Source of the DNA: Cristatella mucedo | Lineage: Eukaryota; Bryozoa; Phylactolaemata; Cristatellidae | Assembly: GCA_009760855.2 (NCBI GenBank) | Contig: WPIO01000011.1 | Span: forward strand, 2,750,001 to 2,797,500 | Direction of reading: 5' to 3' | Length of the DNA stretch: 47,500 bases | Part shown: one piece after another, positions 1 to 12,000 of the stretch | Layout: each line of letters starts with the position of its first letter | Numbering within the stretch: position 1 is the stretch's first letter | The notes under the pieces: generated by a model | Databases searched by the model: none | Told to the model about the DNA's origin: nothing | Seen by the model: only the letters and a program-made list of their open reading frames with translations | Position numbers and translations under genes: made by a program

Positions 1-615
1 CCATTAGCAGGTTATTCATAAAGTGTTTTTTTAATTTTAGAGTGAACGCAAATGCAATGACTGTCCATGCAAGCCGTCTTCCACATGCAGGTGACATCAA
101 ACAAATTTCTCAGGAAAAGAGGAGATTCCAATCATTAGGATCTCCTCCAGTGGGACTGGCTCAGATGCATCTCATCATACTTATCCTGTATCACTCTGTA
201 CAAAATAAAGGTAGTTCCCATGGCATTCAGGAACAGTAGAAGCAGATTGTGCTTAAATATACCATGTCGACGTGGAAGGATATGTTTAAAAATGGCGCAT
301 TAGCAATGTTAGCGAAGCTTGCTGAAAGTAGTGCAGAGTTTGAACGATAAAGTGCCTTTATCAGCACATTTATATTTCCCTAGAGTGCTAGTTTAGGTCC
401 TTCCCTTTGCCGACAAATTTGGAGGTAGTAGAGATGCTATCAGGTGCTGAGACTTGGACAAAGCTAGGGAGATTTCTACTTCCATGAAGGAACGAAGTTG
501 GTTACTGTATTTGTCTGGCTACAAGATATAGATTGACAGTGTGCTTACGATTTCCTTGCAGTGTATATGCTACGTTAAGCACCAATTGCAACTCGTTGCA
601 ATGGAAACAAGGAAA
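1..615. other. Unassigned flank or intron
   Basis: No gene was recognised. A good splice-acceptor-like string (T-rich run then TTTTAG) ends at 40 and GCAG|GTGA follows near 89, so a short exon at about 41-89 is conceivable. Its translations do not resemble a tyrosine phosphatase segment, so I do not call it. Confidence 0.3.
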
Positions 616-619
616 CCAT

Positions 620-1180
620 ATGGTCAACTAAAGCTGAAAAAATTATGAGAATGACAGGGTCATAAAACGCTAGCAATGAAAGACAGATCTCTTGCTGAAA
701 GTGTTATTGGGATACTTTTAAGCTAGATTAATCCCAATGTATACTCTCTAGGATTTCCTTTGTAGACCTTTGCTATCTAAAAAGCCAGATTAGCTGTTTA
801 CAACAGGCTACAGACCAGGCCCACTGGACCATGGCTAACTGGCCAAGAGTTATGCAGACTGATGAATCCAAGTTTGCATAAGATCGTCAACTTTTTATGT
901 CACCTTGGAGATGTTTTATTCGGTGCTCTATGTCAAGCTGGCAAGGAGTTGCTCCAGAATTTGCACGATAACCGTGACGTCCACACCAGCGCATGTAACA
1001 GGAAGTGACTAAGTCATTTAGCAATGGATACCGAAGCAAAACATGTTTGCATATCACTGAGGCCATACGTTTGAAGAGTAATTCGTTCTGAAAGCAGTAC
1101 AGGATGATTTACCAGAGAAAGCACTGCAAACTTCTTAGAAGCAAATGGCGACTCGTGTAAACTTACAACAGCACCTGTAC
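620..1180 (+). pseudogene. Degenerate Tc1/mariner-like transposase fragment
   Basis: Several frames give a broken Tc1-like order of motifs. About 640-720 reads KDRSLAESVIGILL and then INPNV, resembling the helix-turn-helix region. 816-881 reads HWTMANWPRVMQTDESKF, matching the HWT..W..V...DES block that holds the first catalytic aspartate in Tc1 transposases. Around 1100-1135 a further piece (QDDLPEKAL) sits where the second catalytic aspartate block (QQDNxPxH-like) is expected. Frames change and stops interrupt, so this is dead. No inverted ends were found. The call rests mainly on the 816-881 block. Confidence 0.45.
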
Positions 1181-1770
1181 ATTTATCTCAAATTAGATGG
1201 ACGGTATCGGTGAGGTTTAACTGGCTCTCTGGCAGGGTTGTTGATGTCGGTGGACTTGTCGGCGATTGGCTTCTTATTCGCAGTATCCTATATGTCTAGT
1301 TTGTCGGTATGTTTTACAGACCACTTACCTGGCAATATGTGTGATACTGTGTTAGTGAATCTTCCACATCTAGAGCATGGAATGGATAAAAAAAAGATGC
1401 TCGGTTTTAGCCCAATGATTATGTATGCCTCTGAGCATTTCACACCAACTAGTTATGCTCTTGTCTTTGTTATTGTCTCAACGTTTTTATCTATAATAAA
1501 AAGCAGTGAGCCAGAATGAACGATTACATCATGAATGGGAGTCGGGTACCAAAAGGCTGTTATGTAAAACAATCCTTCCCTCAGAATTTTTTATTCGTGA
1601 TGACTTAAAATGGAAAATAACCCCTGCACGTCGTGGTTTAAGTTAGGTATCGTGGATTTTCATAACCCTGTCAGCTGTCGGCCTGAATTCTGAGTATTTG
1701 GCCGTGCAAAATGGTGCGAATCTGCACTGTTGTGTTCTCTGTAGTTCGGCTGTAAAGTAGGAGTCATGAA
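1181..1770. other. No recognisable feature
   Basis: AT-leaning sequence with short open frames only. Nothing matched a family I know. Confidence 0.4.
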
Positions 1771-2048
1771 GTCTGGCCAAAAATTGCCATAACACTTCAC
1801 AGAACCAAGGAATAAATGCACAGCTGATAGCTGTGCATTTATTGCACAGCTGATAGCTTGGGTGGATCCATTGTATTCTAGTGCTTACCTGCGGCCTAGG
1901 GTATTCGACGTAAGGCTGTATGGTGACAGATTTTCTCCTGCTTCCAGTGAAGACCTACATTCCTTAGTCATTTGTACGAAAGTTTACTAAATTACGTAAA
2001 GTATCTGTGCTTCTCACCAATTGTCGTCTAAGAAAAAAGTACCTGTTT
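1771..2048 (+). repeat. Dispersed repeat, copy 1
   Basis: This segment aligns along its length with 4282-4536 (shared blocks include AACACTTCACAGAACCAA, GTATTCGACGTAAGG and GAAAGTTTACTAAATTAC). Divergence looks like roughly 10-15% by eye. It carries a 33-nt perfect hairpin at 1811-1843 (15-bp arms, 3-nt loop) that copy 2 lacks. No coding capacity was recognised, and the family is unknown to me. Confidence 0.8.
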
Positions 2049-2964
2049 AATTTTCGGTGCGCTAATCCTTTATTCCTTGAAAATAGCATGGTGCCGAGCT
2101 CATACAAAATGGTAGATGCATATGCAGCTATATTCATTTGTTTATACTTAAAACTAGTTCCTACTGATTGTTCTATGAAAGGGAAATTTAATTGTACACA
2201 TCAGCCAGATCGATGTTAGTGAAGCAGTATCTATCGCTTAGGTTTTGCATCAACTGTTTAAATAAGTGAACGGATGGTTATGTATTTCTAGATGGTGATT
2301 GATTGCTACCGAATAATCTCTACTCCGTCGGAGTTTAAGCTTAGCATGGGGCTTTATCCCCGGGGCTGTGCCTCGTGAATTGTGCAAGGAGAGTTTCAAA
2401 CTCCAAATTAATTTGGTTGCTAAAAATGTCCTTTGTGATGCCTGCCTCGTATGACCTGATTTACCTATTCCGGAAAAGTAAATAGAGCTGGGCCTGGTTT
2501 GAAAAAGAGTGGTCTTACTTAATCCTTAAAGCATACTCTTGTCTGGACAAGCCTCAGGCAGCTGAGTATCTCTTGGATAGATCTGCAAGCCCTGCTGACG
2601 TGCATGCAGCCTTCTTTAAGCATGCAGTTATGCTTCAGCTCATTGAAAGCAGCTCGAAGGGCTTTAACTGATATGATTAGTTTGAGCGAGAAAATGTCCA
2701 CCGAAATGCAAAATTGTGTGATTGCATGATCACGTGGCCCAGAAGATTAGGAGGAGGAATTCTCTACGTAATAGTGGGCTGGATGCAGAGCAGACAGCAT
2801 TCATGCTGCCGGGCACAGATAAGGAGTGCTTGAAAGCCGACTCCTTAAATTTACCTGAATGCTAATGTCGACTGCTACTGTGGCCGCCTGAGCGCTCGGT
2901 GCATCAGGGTGCGTCAGATCGTTCGGCGACTTGTGCTGATACTGTCACGGTTTCCTTGCTGCAG
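2049..2964. other. Intron sequence 5' of the phosphatase active-site exon
   Basis: No exon was recognised here. I looked for the WPD-loop exon that should precede the active-site exon and did not find it, so it probably lies before the window. The segment ends in a good acceptor (GGTTTCCTTGCTGCAG) at 2964. Confidence 0.45.
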
Positions 2965-3043
2965 TGCCGGTTGTGGAAGGACTGGCACCGTGATCGCCAT
3001 AGACTATGTGCAGCAGCTGTTCGACACTCGCAAGCGGAACAGA
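2965..3043 (+). CDS. PTPN12: PTP-PEST exon a: phosphatase P-loop
   Basis: The acceptor TTGCTGCAG ends at 2964 and the donor AGA|GTGAGT starts at 3044. One base (T) completes a serine codon begun in the upstream exon; then AGCGRTGTVIAIDYV follows, the signature (C-S-)A-G-C-G-R-T-G of PEST-type phosphatases. Arg5 is the phosphate-binding arginine. The catalytic cysteine itself must come from the unseen preceding exon. Exon length is 79 nt, ending in phase 0. Confidence 0.92.
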
Positions 3044-6000
3044 GTGAGTGTCTGCCATAAGTAAAAGGCCTGTTTCCTGTTTGCTGATGATAGTATAATC
3101 TTGCTACCATAATTTTTTGAAGCTATCGTGTGTGGGCATGTGTAATGTCAGTGTGCATGCATCTATTTATTTAGCTCCGTCTGTAGCAGCTCACACAAAG
3201 CCACGACGATTAAGTGGAGGTTATTCTGGAGAGTTCTCGGTGGTGCACTCGAAGCCCTCGAAGCTTTAAGTGCATGTAAAATAGCCTATAGACACTCTGT
3301 ATTGCACAGCAATGAGAAACGAAGAGGCGTAACTGAGTCAGGATAGCAGTTGATGAAGTGAATAATATGGAAGTAACAGCCCGGGATTCCTGGAAAAGAT
3401 GTGCCACATTCGGCAGCAGGGGGGAGATGTCGTTGCATAAGAATGGTAGAAGTGAGCTCCCTAGTCTAAGATCCACGGCAAAAAGGCTTCTGTCACCAGT
3501 TCATGTCTTTGGCTGAAAAAAGAGAACGGCAAATTTATTCTTGAAAGGATCTGGTGAAGGACCGAGGAAGTTGAAACTGTTGCAGCTATTCAGCTTGGTA
3601 TGAAGGAGCCATTCCATGTTGGGTCTAGTGGGTCAGACTAAGAATTCTGCTTTGTATACGTTGTTCGACCGGGAGCCAACTCGGGTCCTTGAGCAAAGGA
3701 GACACCTTACCAAGTCTTGTAAATTTATAAACCAGCCTTGTAGCCATATTCATTTATGCTTAATTTTTTTATACCTTGCTACTAATAAATTGCAGTGTTC
3801 CAGTTTAGACAGAACCAGGGAGCTAATCAGATCTTTAGCCAGCTGCTGCAGTAAGTTTGCTTGATTTACGAGCACTCGATGATTGTGGCACTATGGCACC
3901 ATAATAATAATAATAATAATAATAATACATTTGATATAGCTTTCAGAGAGCTCAATCTCTTTCTAGGTGCTTTACATTTGCTGCAAAGGAAGAACGGTTG
4001 AATGTTTAGTGGTAGCATGCTCAATGACAATAAGCATGACATGGTTAGGGGCAGCATGCACACTTTCAGCACACATAAGCACGTAAAGGACGAATCACAT
4101 GAATCCACTAAATGCTGTGAAAGATGCGTTTTTAGTTTCTTTTTAAATGTGGTCAAGTCTAGTGATTTCGTGCCCATCAGTTAGGAAAGCAAAGTCACGT
4201 ATAACAGTCATGTGTTTGGGGTGCCCTGTGAGTAGCAGTTCGGTTTCATACGTAAAGAATTAAAAAAAAAAGCGGTCAAGAGGTCTGGCTCAAAATGTCC
4301 GTAACACTTCACAGAACCAAGAAATGAATGCACAGCTGACACGTCCTTGGGTGGAGCTTTTGTATCATAGTGCCTACCTGCGGCCCAGGGTATTCGACGT
4401 AAGGTTGTATGGGGACAGATTCCTCCTGCATTCACTGAAGACCTTCATTCCTTAGTCGTTTGTATGAAAGTTTACTAAATTACTTCAGGTATCTCTGCTT
4501 CTCACAAATTGTCGACTAAGAAAACAGCACCTGTTTGATCATCAAACTAGCCCAGAACAAAACAGCTCTGACAAAACAGTCCCTACAAAATCGCCGGCCC
4601 ACAAGATAGCCGTAAACGAAATAGCCTTGTCATTTCAGCTTAATCAATCTACATTTTTGAAAGCAAGTTTTATAGACGTATGAATTTATTGATTGTTATA
4701 AAAATACAAACCTATTTTTAGAAACTTTGCAGACTACTTAATTAATACAAACACTAATGATTACTTCTTTATGATTTAAAAATATATCTAATTTAATAGT
4801 TGTCTGGTTTACTTCCATTTAAAATGTATTTTTTTAAATTTTATTCAAATAACCTGAAAATAATAAATAACATAAGGTATGTTGAAGTTAATCGAACAGA
4901 AAAACGGTTTCAAAAGTCTATTAACTTGTCAGATTGTAGGCTTTCTGACGAGGAAAATCGAGACATTCTGTGTCTTCATAAGGCAGAACAAGAACATGGG
5001 GAGATCGATTCAGTTGCACATATTTTGCCTTCGGTTCTTCTGGTAGTCTGTAGCCTGTTTGAAAACGGGCACAGTCGGTGTCTACTTTATCCTGTTCTTT
5101 TCCAAACTACCCAATGAGTCGGAAGACTGATGGGTGATAACAATCGGGGGGGGGGGTTTTGCAATGCCATGCATTTACTGAATCGTTCGTTCGAGTAGAC
5201 CGTCTGTGACGATTTCACATACTTTCCAAAGTTGAATGGCTAAGAGTGATGCTGTTCTGCGGTGCCGTCTTTGTCGTCTAATGTAGTTGTCTTCCCAGTA
5301 GTCAAGGCTAGGATCGGCTTCCCTGGGATAGCTTTCCACTAGCATTTCAAATGCATCTATGACGTCAGCACGGGGAATAAAACTCAATGCCAGCATCATC
5401 TTTACATGTGAACGGAGTTTTTGCCGTCGCAATATTGATCTGCCAAATGGAGCTCCTGTACTGTCCTCAATAAGAATTGACCTATATGAAAAGGCATCCA
5501 GCCGGTTAAAGGTCTGAGAAAATCTGTGTCGTAGCATTTTGATAGGCTTTTTCGAAGTCGGCCACGATAACCAGCAGGCTCAGTGCTGGTTTTAACTGCC
5601 GAAATTTCTGGGAAATTCGAATGTAGGACACCTCACTCTTATATTATAGAGGAACGTAGATCAAAGGAGCAGGTGATCAATGCATGAATAGTGAAGACTT
5701 TAAATTTTGAAAATACCACCCAAGAACCAATAAGATACTGCTTTAGTATGGTCAGATCTTCTCCTGTTCTATACGTCATGATTCGATTGACGTCACCTTC
5801 TCCAGAATCCAACGAAAAGAAATTCAAATTTCTCAGATCAGGGATAGCAATTTCTGAGGACAATCGTTGGATTTTGATGCGGCCGCTGGGTTTTCTCCTG
5901 CTGTGTTCGTTCGATTGCCCATTTGAGATGCTGTTTGTTGATTTTGGTAGTTATTGTGCTGCCTCTAGCAGCATACCTCCAGTGCAGTATTGATATATCT

Positions 6001-9000
6001 TGCAAGGCTTTCCCCAGGCCTTTAGTAGCACATCTTTGCTGCTGACTTGGCAGCTTCGTTACTTGTAAGGTCAGCTAAATGGCTGTGTTCGGTGGCTGTT
6101 GTTGCATCACCATGAAGTAGCTTCAACCTTCCTCGACAGTTGGCCTCTATTTACCTGTTAAGTGTACTTCCATCATAATTTACTCTTGCCTTTCGATAAC
6201 AAAATCTAGCATTTATTAGCAACACTTCTTTCTTAGATTGTTCCATGGCTATTTGTAGCTGTCAACTTGTCATCAAATGTAAATTTAAACACTTACATAC
6301 GATCTCTTCATATACCTGTTCTACACCGTGATGATTTATTTTGTCAAGCAGTTGATTTCGTCAAGCGATTGATTTCTTCAGCTAATTTATCTCTTCATCT
6401 GATTGATTTTGTTGACTACTTTTGAAATATAAATTATTTAATAATAATTCTGTTAGTAATTTTCTGTTTTTTGCTTCCTAAGCATTTTGCCAAGCGTGCA
6501 TTTCATACTTAAGTCATTTTAAATTAAAAATTTAATATGACTTTATTTTGGTTTTGCAGAAGTCAAAATTAAATCTTGTATAGCTTTAAATTAAATAACT
6601 TTATATTGTTAGTGTGTGCATCGTTTAATTAATTTCAGTTCTTTTGCCTACCCAACTAAAATCGAATGATTTTCTGCTTGACGGTCACAATTTGCGTAGC
6701 AAATGATATTTCAACCGGTAACAAACAGCATTTTTGTCCAAGTCTTACTGTGGTTTGTGATTAAGATTTGTTTGGTTTCACTTAGTTGTTATCAACTGCA
6801 ATAAATTGATAACAGCATTTAGTAGTGTTTGAAAAGATCATTGTTATGCATTTTTAACGGGCTCTTTTATCGGCATTGGTTTTGTTGACCCGCATTGTCG
6901 GGGCTAATTTGACTGGGGTGTTTTGTCGGGCTATTTCGGCCTGGGCTAGATTTTGGGGTCTCGATTTTATAATCATGATAAGCAAGCATCTGACCTACTT
7001 ATCGTCACTATTTCTACTGAAGCCAGCAGCTACATATTCATCATGCTAGCCAGCATGAATTAGGGCTCTTGAGTGACATCGTAATTCTAATGCCTTGTCT
7101 CGTTCAGATGCTGCCGTTCTCAGGTTACATAAGAAGGTTGTTAGTGCTGGCCGGGTGTCATCCTGCCTATTCACACTTACGGTCGTGTTTGTGGATCCTT
7201 AAAGCTTGCATGCTTCTTTTTGCCAAGCCGGTATATGTGCATATTTTCTGGAACGAGAATTCGCACGATCACAGTGCAAATGGGGTGACAGTTAAGGATA
7301 TAATATTGGTATCCTTATCTGTCACTCCAGTTGGGCTGCATTCGTCCGAATGGTCGATCGGAGTGATTCGTTTTGCAACGATGCCACATTGTATTGCCTG
7401 TTGATGGCCATTGTGTGGGCGCACCACAGACAGAATGCTGACCCATCCCATCGTTCAGCCAAGCAACAATGGATAGGAACAGCTCATGTAATAAGTTTCC
7501 AATGTGTGCTTACATTTGAAACTGTCACCGAGACAGCCAACTTGAAATCCTTTTTTTGCATATTGGCTTCTGTTCCCGCGCATTCATTTTTTGAAATAGC
7601 CATTTTAGTGATCAATCTGTTGTAAGCCTTGCATTTGCAAACTTGGAGAAGGTGATGTTGCTGTTGAAACTGGCAACTGTTGCAAACACTTCCTTTTCAG
7701 GCTAATCCAGAGTTTCTCGCAGACTTCAGTCTATTCAACTTAGCACTAGATCTGAGGAAGCAACGAAATGCAATGATTCAAACGAAGGTTGGTAATGTTC
7801 GGCTTGCTGTAACGTGTGCTTATCAGTAAGTTGTTTTTGACATACGTTGACATACGTTCCTCGAGTCTGAAACAGTCCAGCACAGTCCAAGTGCTTTGCA
7901 CAAAAGTCACCGGACGAGGACCCAACGATGCTACGCGGCAGTCGATGGCTATGCCTGCACTGCACTGGGGCACCGAAACGGGAAATCAGTGGTATTCCAT
8001 TGACCCAACGACCACTGATCTACCAGGAAGTACTCGGAATTATCTCGTCGTCTGCTGTGGCCAGATGCATCAGATGCATTCGAGTCTACTGATCAAGAGC
8101 TCTAGCTATTATCCTCACCTCTCTCCAGCTACAGAAACCAGTCACACACACTGAGCGTCCATCCAAAGGAGGAGCAGCAGCAGCACTCCTCCTCCTCCTC
8201 CTCCTCCTCCTCCTCCTCCTCCTCCTCCTCCTCCTCCTCCTCCTCCTCCTCCTCCTCCTCCTCCTCCTCCTCCTCCTCCTCCTCCTCCTCCTCCTCCTCC
8301 TCCTCCTCCTCCTCCTCCTCCTCCTCTCCTCCTCCTCCTCCTCCTCCTCCTCCTCCTCCTCCTCCTCCTCCTCCTCCTCCTCCTCCTCCTCCTCCTCCTC
8401 CTCCTCTCCTCCTCCTCCTCCTCCTCCTCCTCCTCCTCCTCCTCCTCCTCCTCCTCCTTCTTCTCCTTCTCCTCCTCCCCCTCAGCTCTTGTCCTCCTCC
8501 TCCTCCTCCCCTCCTCCTCCTCCTCTCTCCTCCTCCTCCTCTTCCTCCTCCTCCTCCTCCTCCTCCTCCTCCTCCTCCTCCTCCTCTCCTCCTCCTCCTC
8601 CTCCTCCTCCTCCTCCTCCTCCTCCTCCTCCTCCTCTTCCTCCTTCTTCTCCTTCTCCTCCTCCCCCTCAGCTCTTGTAGGCCATGCGAGAAGGTGTGCC
8701 TGAGGCCTGTAACCTGAAGTGGGTGATCAAAAGACCGGCAGGGATGGCTGGCAGGCAGGAAAGTCGGTCACTCGATTGATAGCAGGGAGAAAAGTGTATC
8801 TCGTGATTGATAGTAATATTAATAATACATCTTTTATAGTGCCCTTGGAGAATCTAGTCTCTTTCTAGGCACTACATTGACATTTGCTGCAAAAGGAGCA
8901 CGGTCGAAAGGTCAGTGGTAGCATTCTCAAGGACAACTAGTATAACATTGTTAGTGGCAGCATGCACAGTGCCAGCAGGCATAAGCACACAAAAGACTTA

Positions 9001-12000
9001 ATCACAAGGCCCACTAAATGCTGTGATAAATAGATGCGCTTTTAGCTTCCTTTTAAAGGCTGTTAAGTCAGGGGATGTCGTGACACCTGTCGGAAGTGAG
9101 GTAAATAAATATAAATGTATCTCCGTCTGTAACTCCACAAAGCCACAAAGTCTGTAGGTTTTACACAAGAGAGTTTTGTATAGCACACTCACAGCCTAAT
9201 CGGCATTCGGTAGCCAACATACTTCATCTCTTTCTCAACAAAGAGAAAGTGGGAAGCATAGCAGAGTCAGGAGAGCAGTTAGAGTAGTGAGTAGCATGGA
9301 AGTAGCAGCTCAGGACAGCTGAAAAGGATGAGCCACAGTCAGCAGTAGGAGAGGAGATGTCGTTGAGTTATGGAAGTTGAGTCCCACAGTCTAGGACGTG
9401 CATAGCTTCTGTCGCCAACGGTCTTTAAGCAGAGGAATGGGACAGCTAAGTTATTGTCCACACAGGACCTGAGGGCGAGAACAGGCTGAAACTGATGGAG
9501 CAGTTCAGCAAGGTACGAAGGAGCCAAGCCGTGGCGAGCCTTGTGAGTCAGCGTAAGAACTTTGCTCTGTATTCGTTGATCAACCGGCATCCATCCTAGC
9601 TCTTTTAGCAAATGAGACGTGGTCAAACCTCTGGGACTTGAAAACTAGCCTTGCATCCATATTCATAGCCAGCTTCAGTGGCCTGGTTGCTTTTTTTTGG
9701 TAGCCCAGCCAAATGGAAATTACAATAGCCGAGACCGAATTAAGGAACTACTTAAATTTTTTGCAAGCCACTGTGGAAGACAGCCCCTAATCTTAGGGAT
9801 AGGGATCAGACGTGATGGCTAGCTGTAGAAGCAGTCTTCTGAATGAAGCTTTTAAAATTGAGCCAGCTGTCGAAAACAATGCCTAAATTTTGAGTTCCAG
9901 GCTTTGGGAGCGTATGCACTAAAGGCACGGTCTGATTGATAGCAGGGAGGAAAGTGCATCACGGCATCACGACCCTTCGTTTGGCAGCAAAAAGCAATCC
10001 TTCCTCGGCGTGCTCGAAATGTTGAGCTCTTGAGCATTTTTGAGAGCTTGCACTACATGCACAGATCTGCATTGTATGCACAGCTGCTGCTGCAGCTGGC
10101 TTCAGCGTCAGCCATTGGCTTTGCAGGACCAGTATGTCGTCGTCTACAATGCGGTGGCAGAGCTCGTTCGCGATGCGCTCTCCGAGCTCGGCGGTGGCGC
10201 CGGCAGCAGAGGCACCAAAGCCGTGACTCACCCTTCTTCAAAGTCTGGTCCTAGCTTTGCCGCTTCCTCAGGCGCAGCAGTAAGTGGCAACCAGCTGCAA
10301 CATGCATGCATGCAGCGTGCTCCGAGCATCACCTAGTAGATGTCTGTCTACTGGCAAGCGCCTAGGCAGGCCACTTATAGCATCTTTCTTTTTGCTTGCT
10401 CGGCCTCGTTAGCCACGTGACTTGTGTGAGCTGACTGCTTTTAAATCAGTGCATTGTTTTGGCAGCAGAGCCTAGAAAGAGAGATTGAGTTCTCTCTGTG
10501 GGAGCTATAACAAATGTATTATTATTACTATAGCGCTGTCGAGGAGATGCATACTTCATTGTCACTCAGATTGAGGCTTCCCCCACCACCACCCACCCCC
10601 GGCACTTTTGTCAGCCCCCAGGGCCTCATCGGAGCTTTCATCCTTTATGAAAATGTAATGTATCTTCGTATGTAACTCCACAAAGACTCTGTGGGTGGGA
10701 GCGAGTGCCACAGTCTAGGACCTGCAGCGCTAAAGCTTCTGTCGCCAACGGTCTTTAAGCGGAGGAATGGAACAGCTGATTTATTGTCCACACAGGACCT
10801 GAGGGCGCGAACAGGCTGAAACTGATGCAGCAGTTCAGCTAGGTATGAAGGAGCCAAGCCGTGGCAGGCCTTGTGGGTCATTGTAAGAACCTTGCTCTGA
10901 ATCCGTTGGTCAACCGGCATCCATCCTAGCTCTTTCAGCAAAGGAGACACGTGCTCAAACTTGTGGGACTTTAGCTCTTTTAGTGCCCCGTGAGGGAACA
11001 TGACTCTGCAGCCTGCGAGCACTGGGCAGAGGGGGGGGGCTCAGACTGCCGAAGCAGCCACAGGCTCTTGAGCGGTGGAAGGGCAGACGATGACTCGGCA
11101 GTCCTGCCCAAATCCATGCATTGGCGGCATCTGTGGGGACAGCCACGGCTTGGCTCCTCCATGCCTAGCTGAATTGTGGCACCTGTTCCAGACTCTTCGT
11201 GCCCTCAGGTCCTGCATGATCAATCAATTGTGTTCCATTCCTCCGCTTAAAGACCGTTGGCGACAGAAGCTTTGTGGTCCTAGACAATGCAGGTCCTAGA
11301 CTGTGGGACTCGCTTCTACAACTCGACAACTACTCTCCTACTGCCGACTGTGGCTCATCCTTTTCAGCTGTCCTGAACTGCTACTTCCATGCTACTCACT
11401 ACTTTAACTGTTCTCCTCACACTGCTATGCTTCCCACTTTCTCTTTGTTGAGAAAGAGATGAAGTATGTTGGCTACCTAATATGTACCGAAAGCCGATTA
11501 GGCTGCGAGTGCTCTATACAAAACTTTCACGCACAACACCCACAGAGCCTCTATTACTTTGTGGAGTTACAGACGGAGATACATTACATAGCATTAGAGA
11601 CTATGCTGTGCAGGGTGGTGGCTGGCAGTGGCTGCAGGTCGGTGCACCGTACTGGTTGATGTGTCACTTCTAATGTGTGCCGGCTCGCCGTCCAAGGCTT
11701 TGCTTGGCGCTCACACGGCACCTTTCATGTTGACACCAGGCTCGAAAGACGCAGGAACCGGAAGCAGGGCTGAACGAAATGGAGGACCTGATAGCCAATC
11801 TCAGCCAGCCACTGCCGGCATGTGGCACCGGCCGCCTGCAGCTTGGGCAGCAGCCGGTGCAGCCCACTTCGCCCAAGGGTCGAACGGCGGTGGCAGCAGC
11901 AGCTTCTGCAGATGCTCCAGCATCGTTGCCATCGTCAGCAAGCCACGAGCCGCCAGCGCTGCTGCTACAGCAGCAGCAGGCCAGCAGCGCTGGTGGGGGT

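Noticed and set aside
41-89. Possible phosphatase exon after a good acceptor at 40
   Set aside because: Its translations do not match any part of the tyrosine phosphatase domain, and the phase to exon a cannot be tested.
8489-8680. Poly-Ser/poly-Pro open frame
   Set aside because: Translation of the CTC microsatellite inside an intron.
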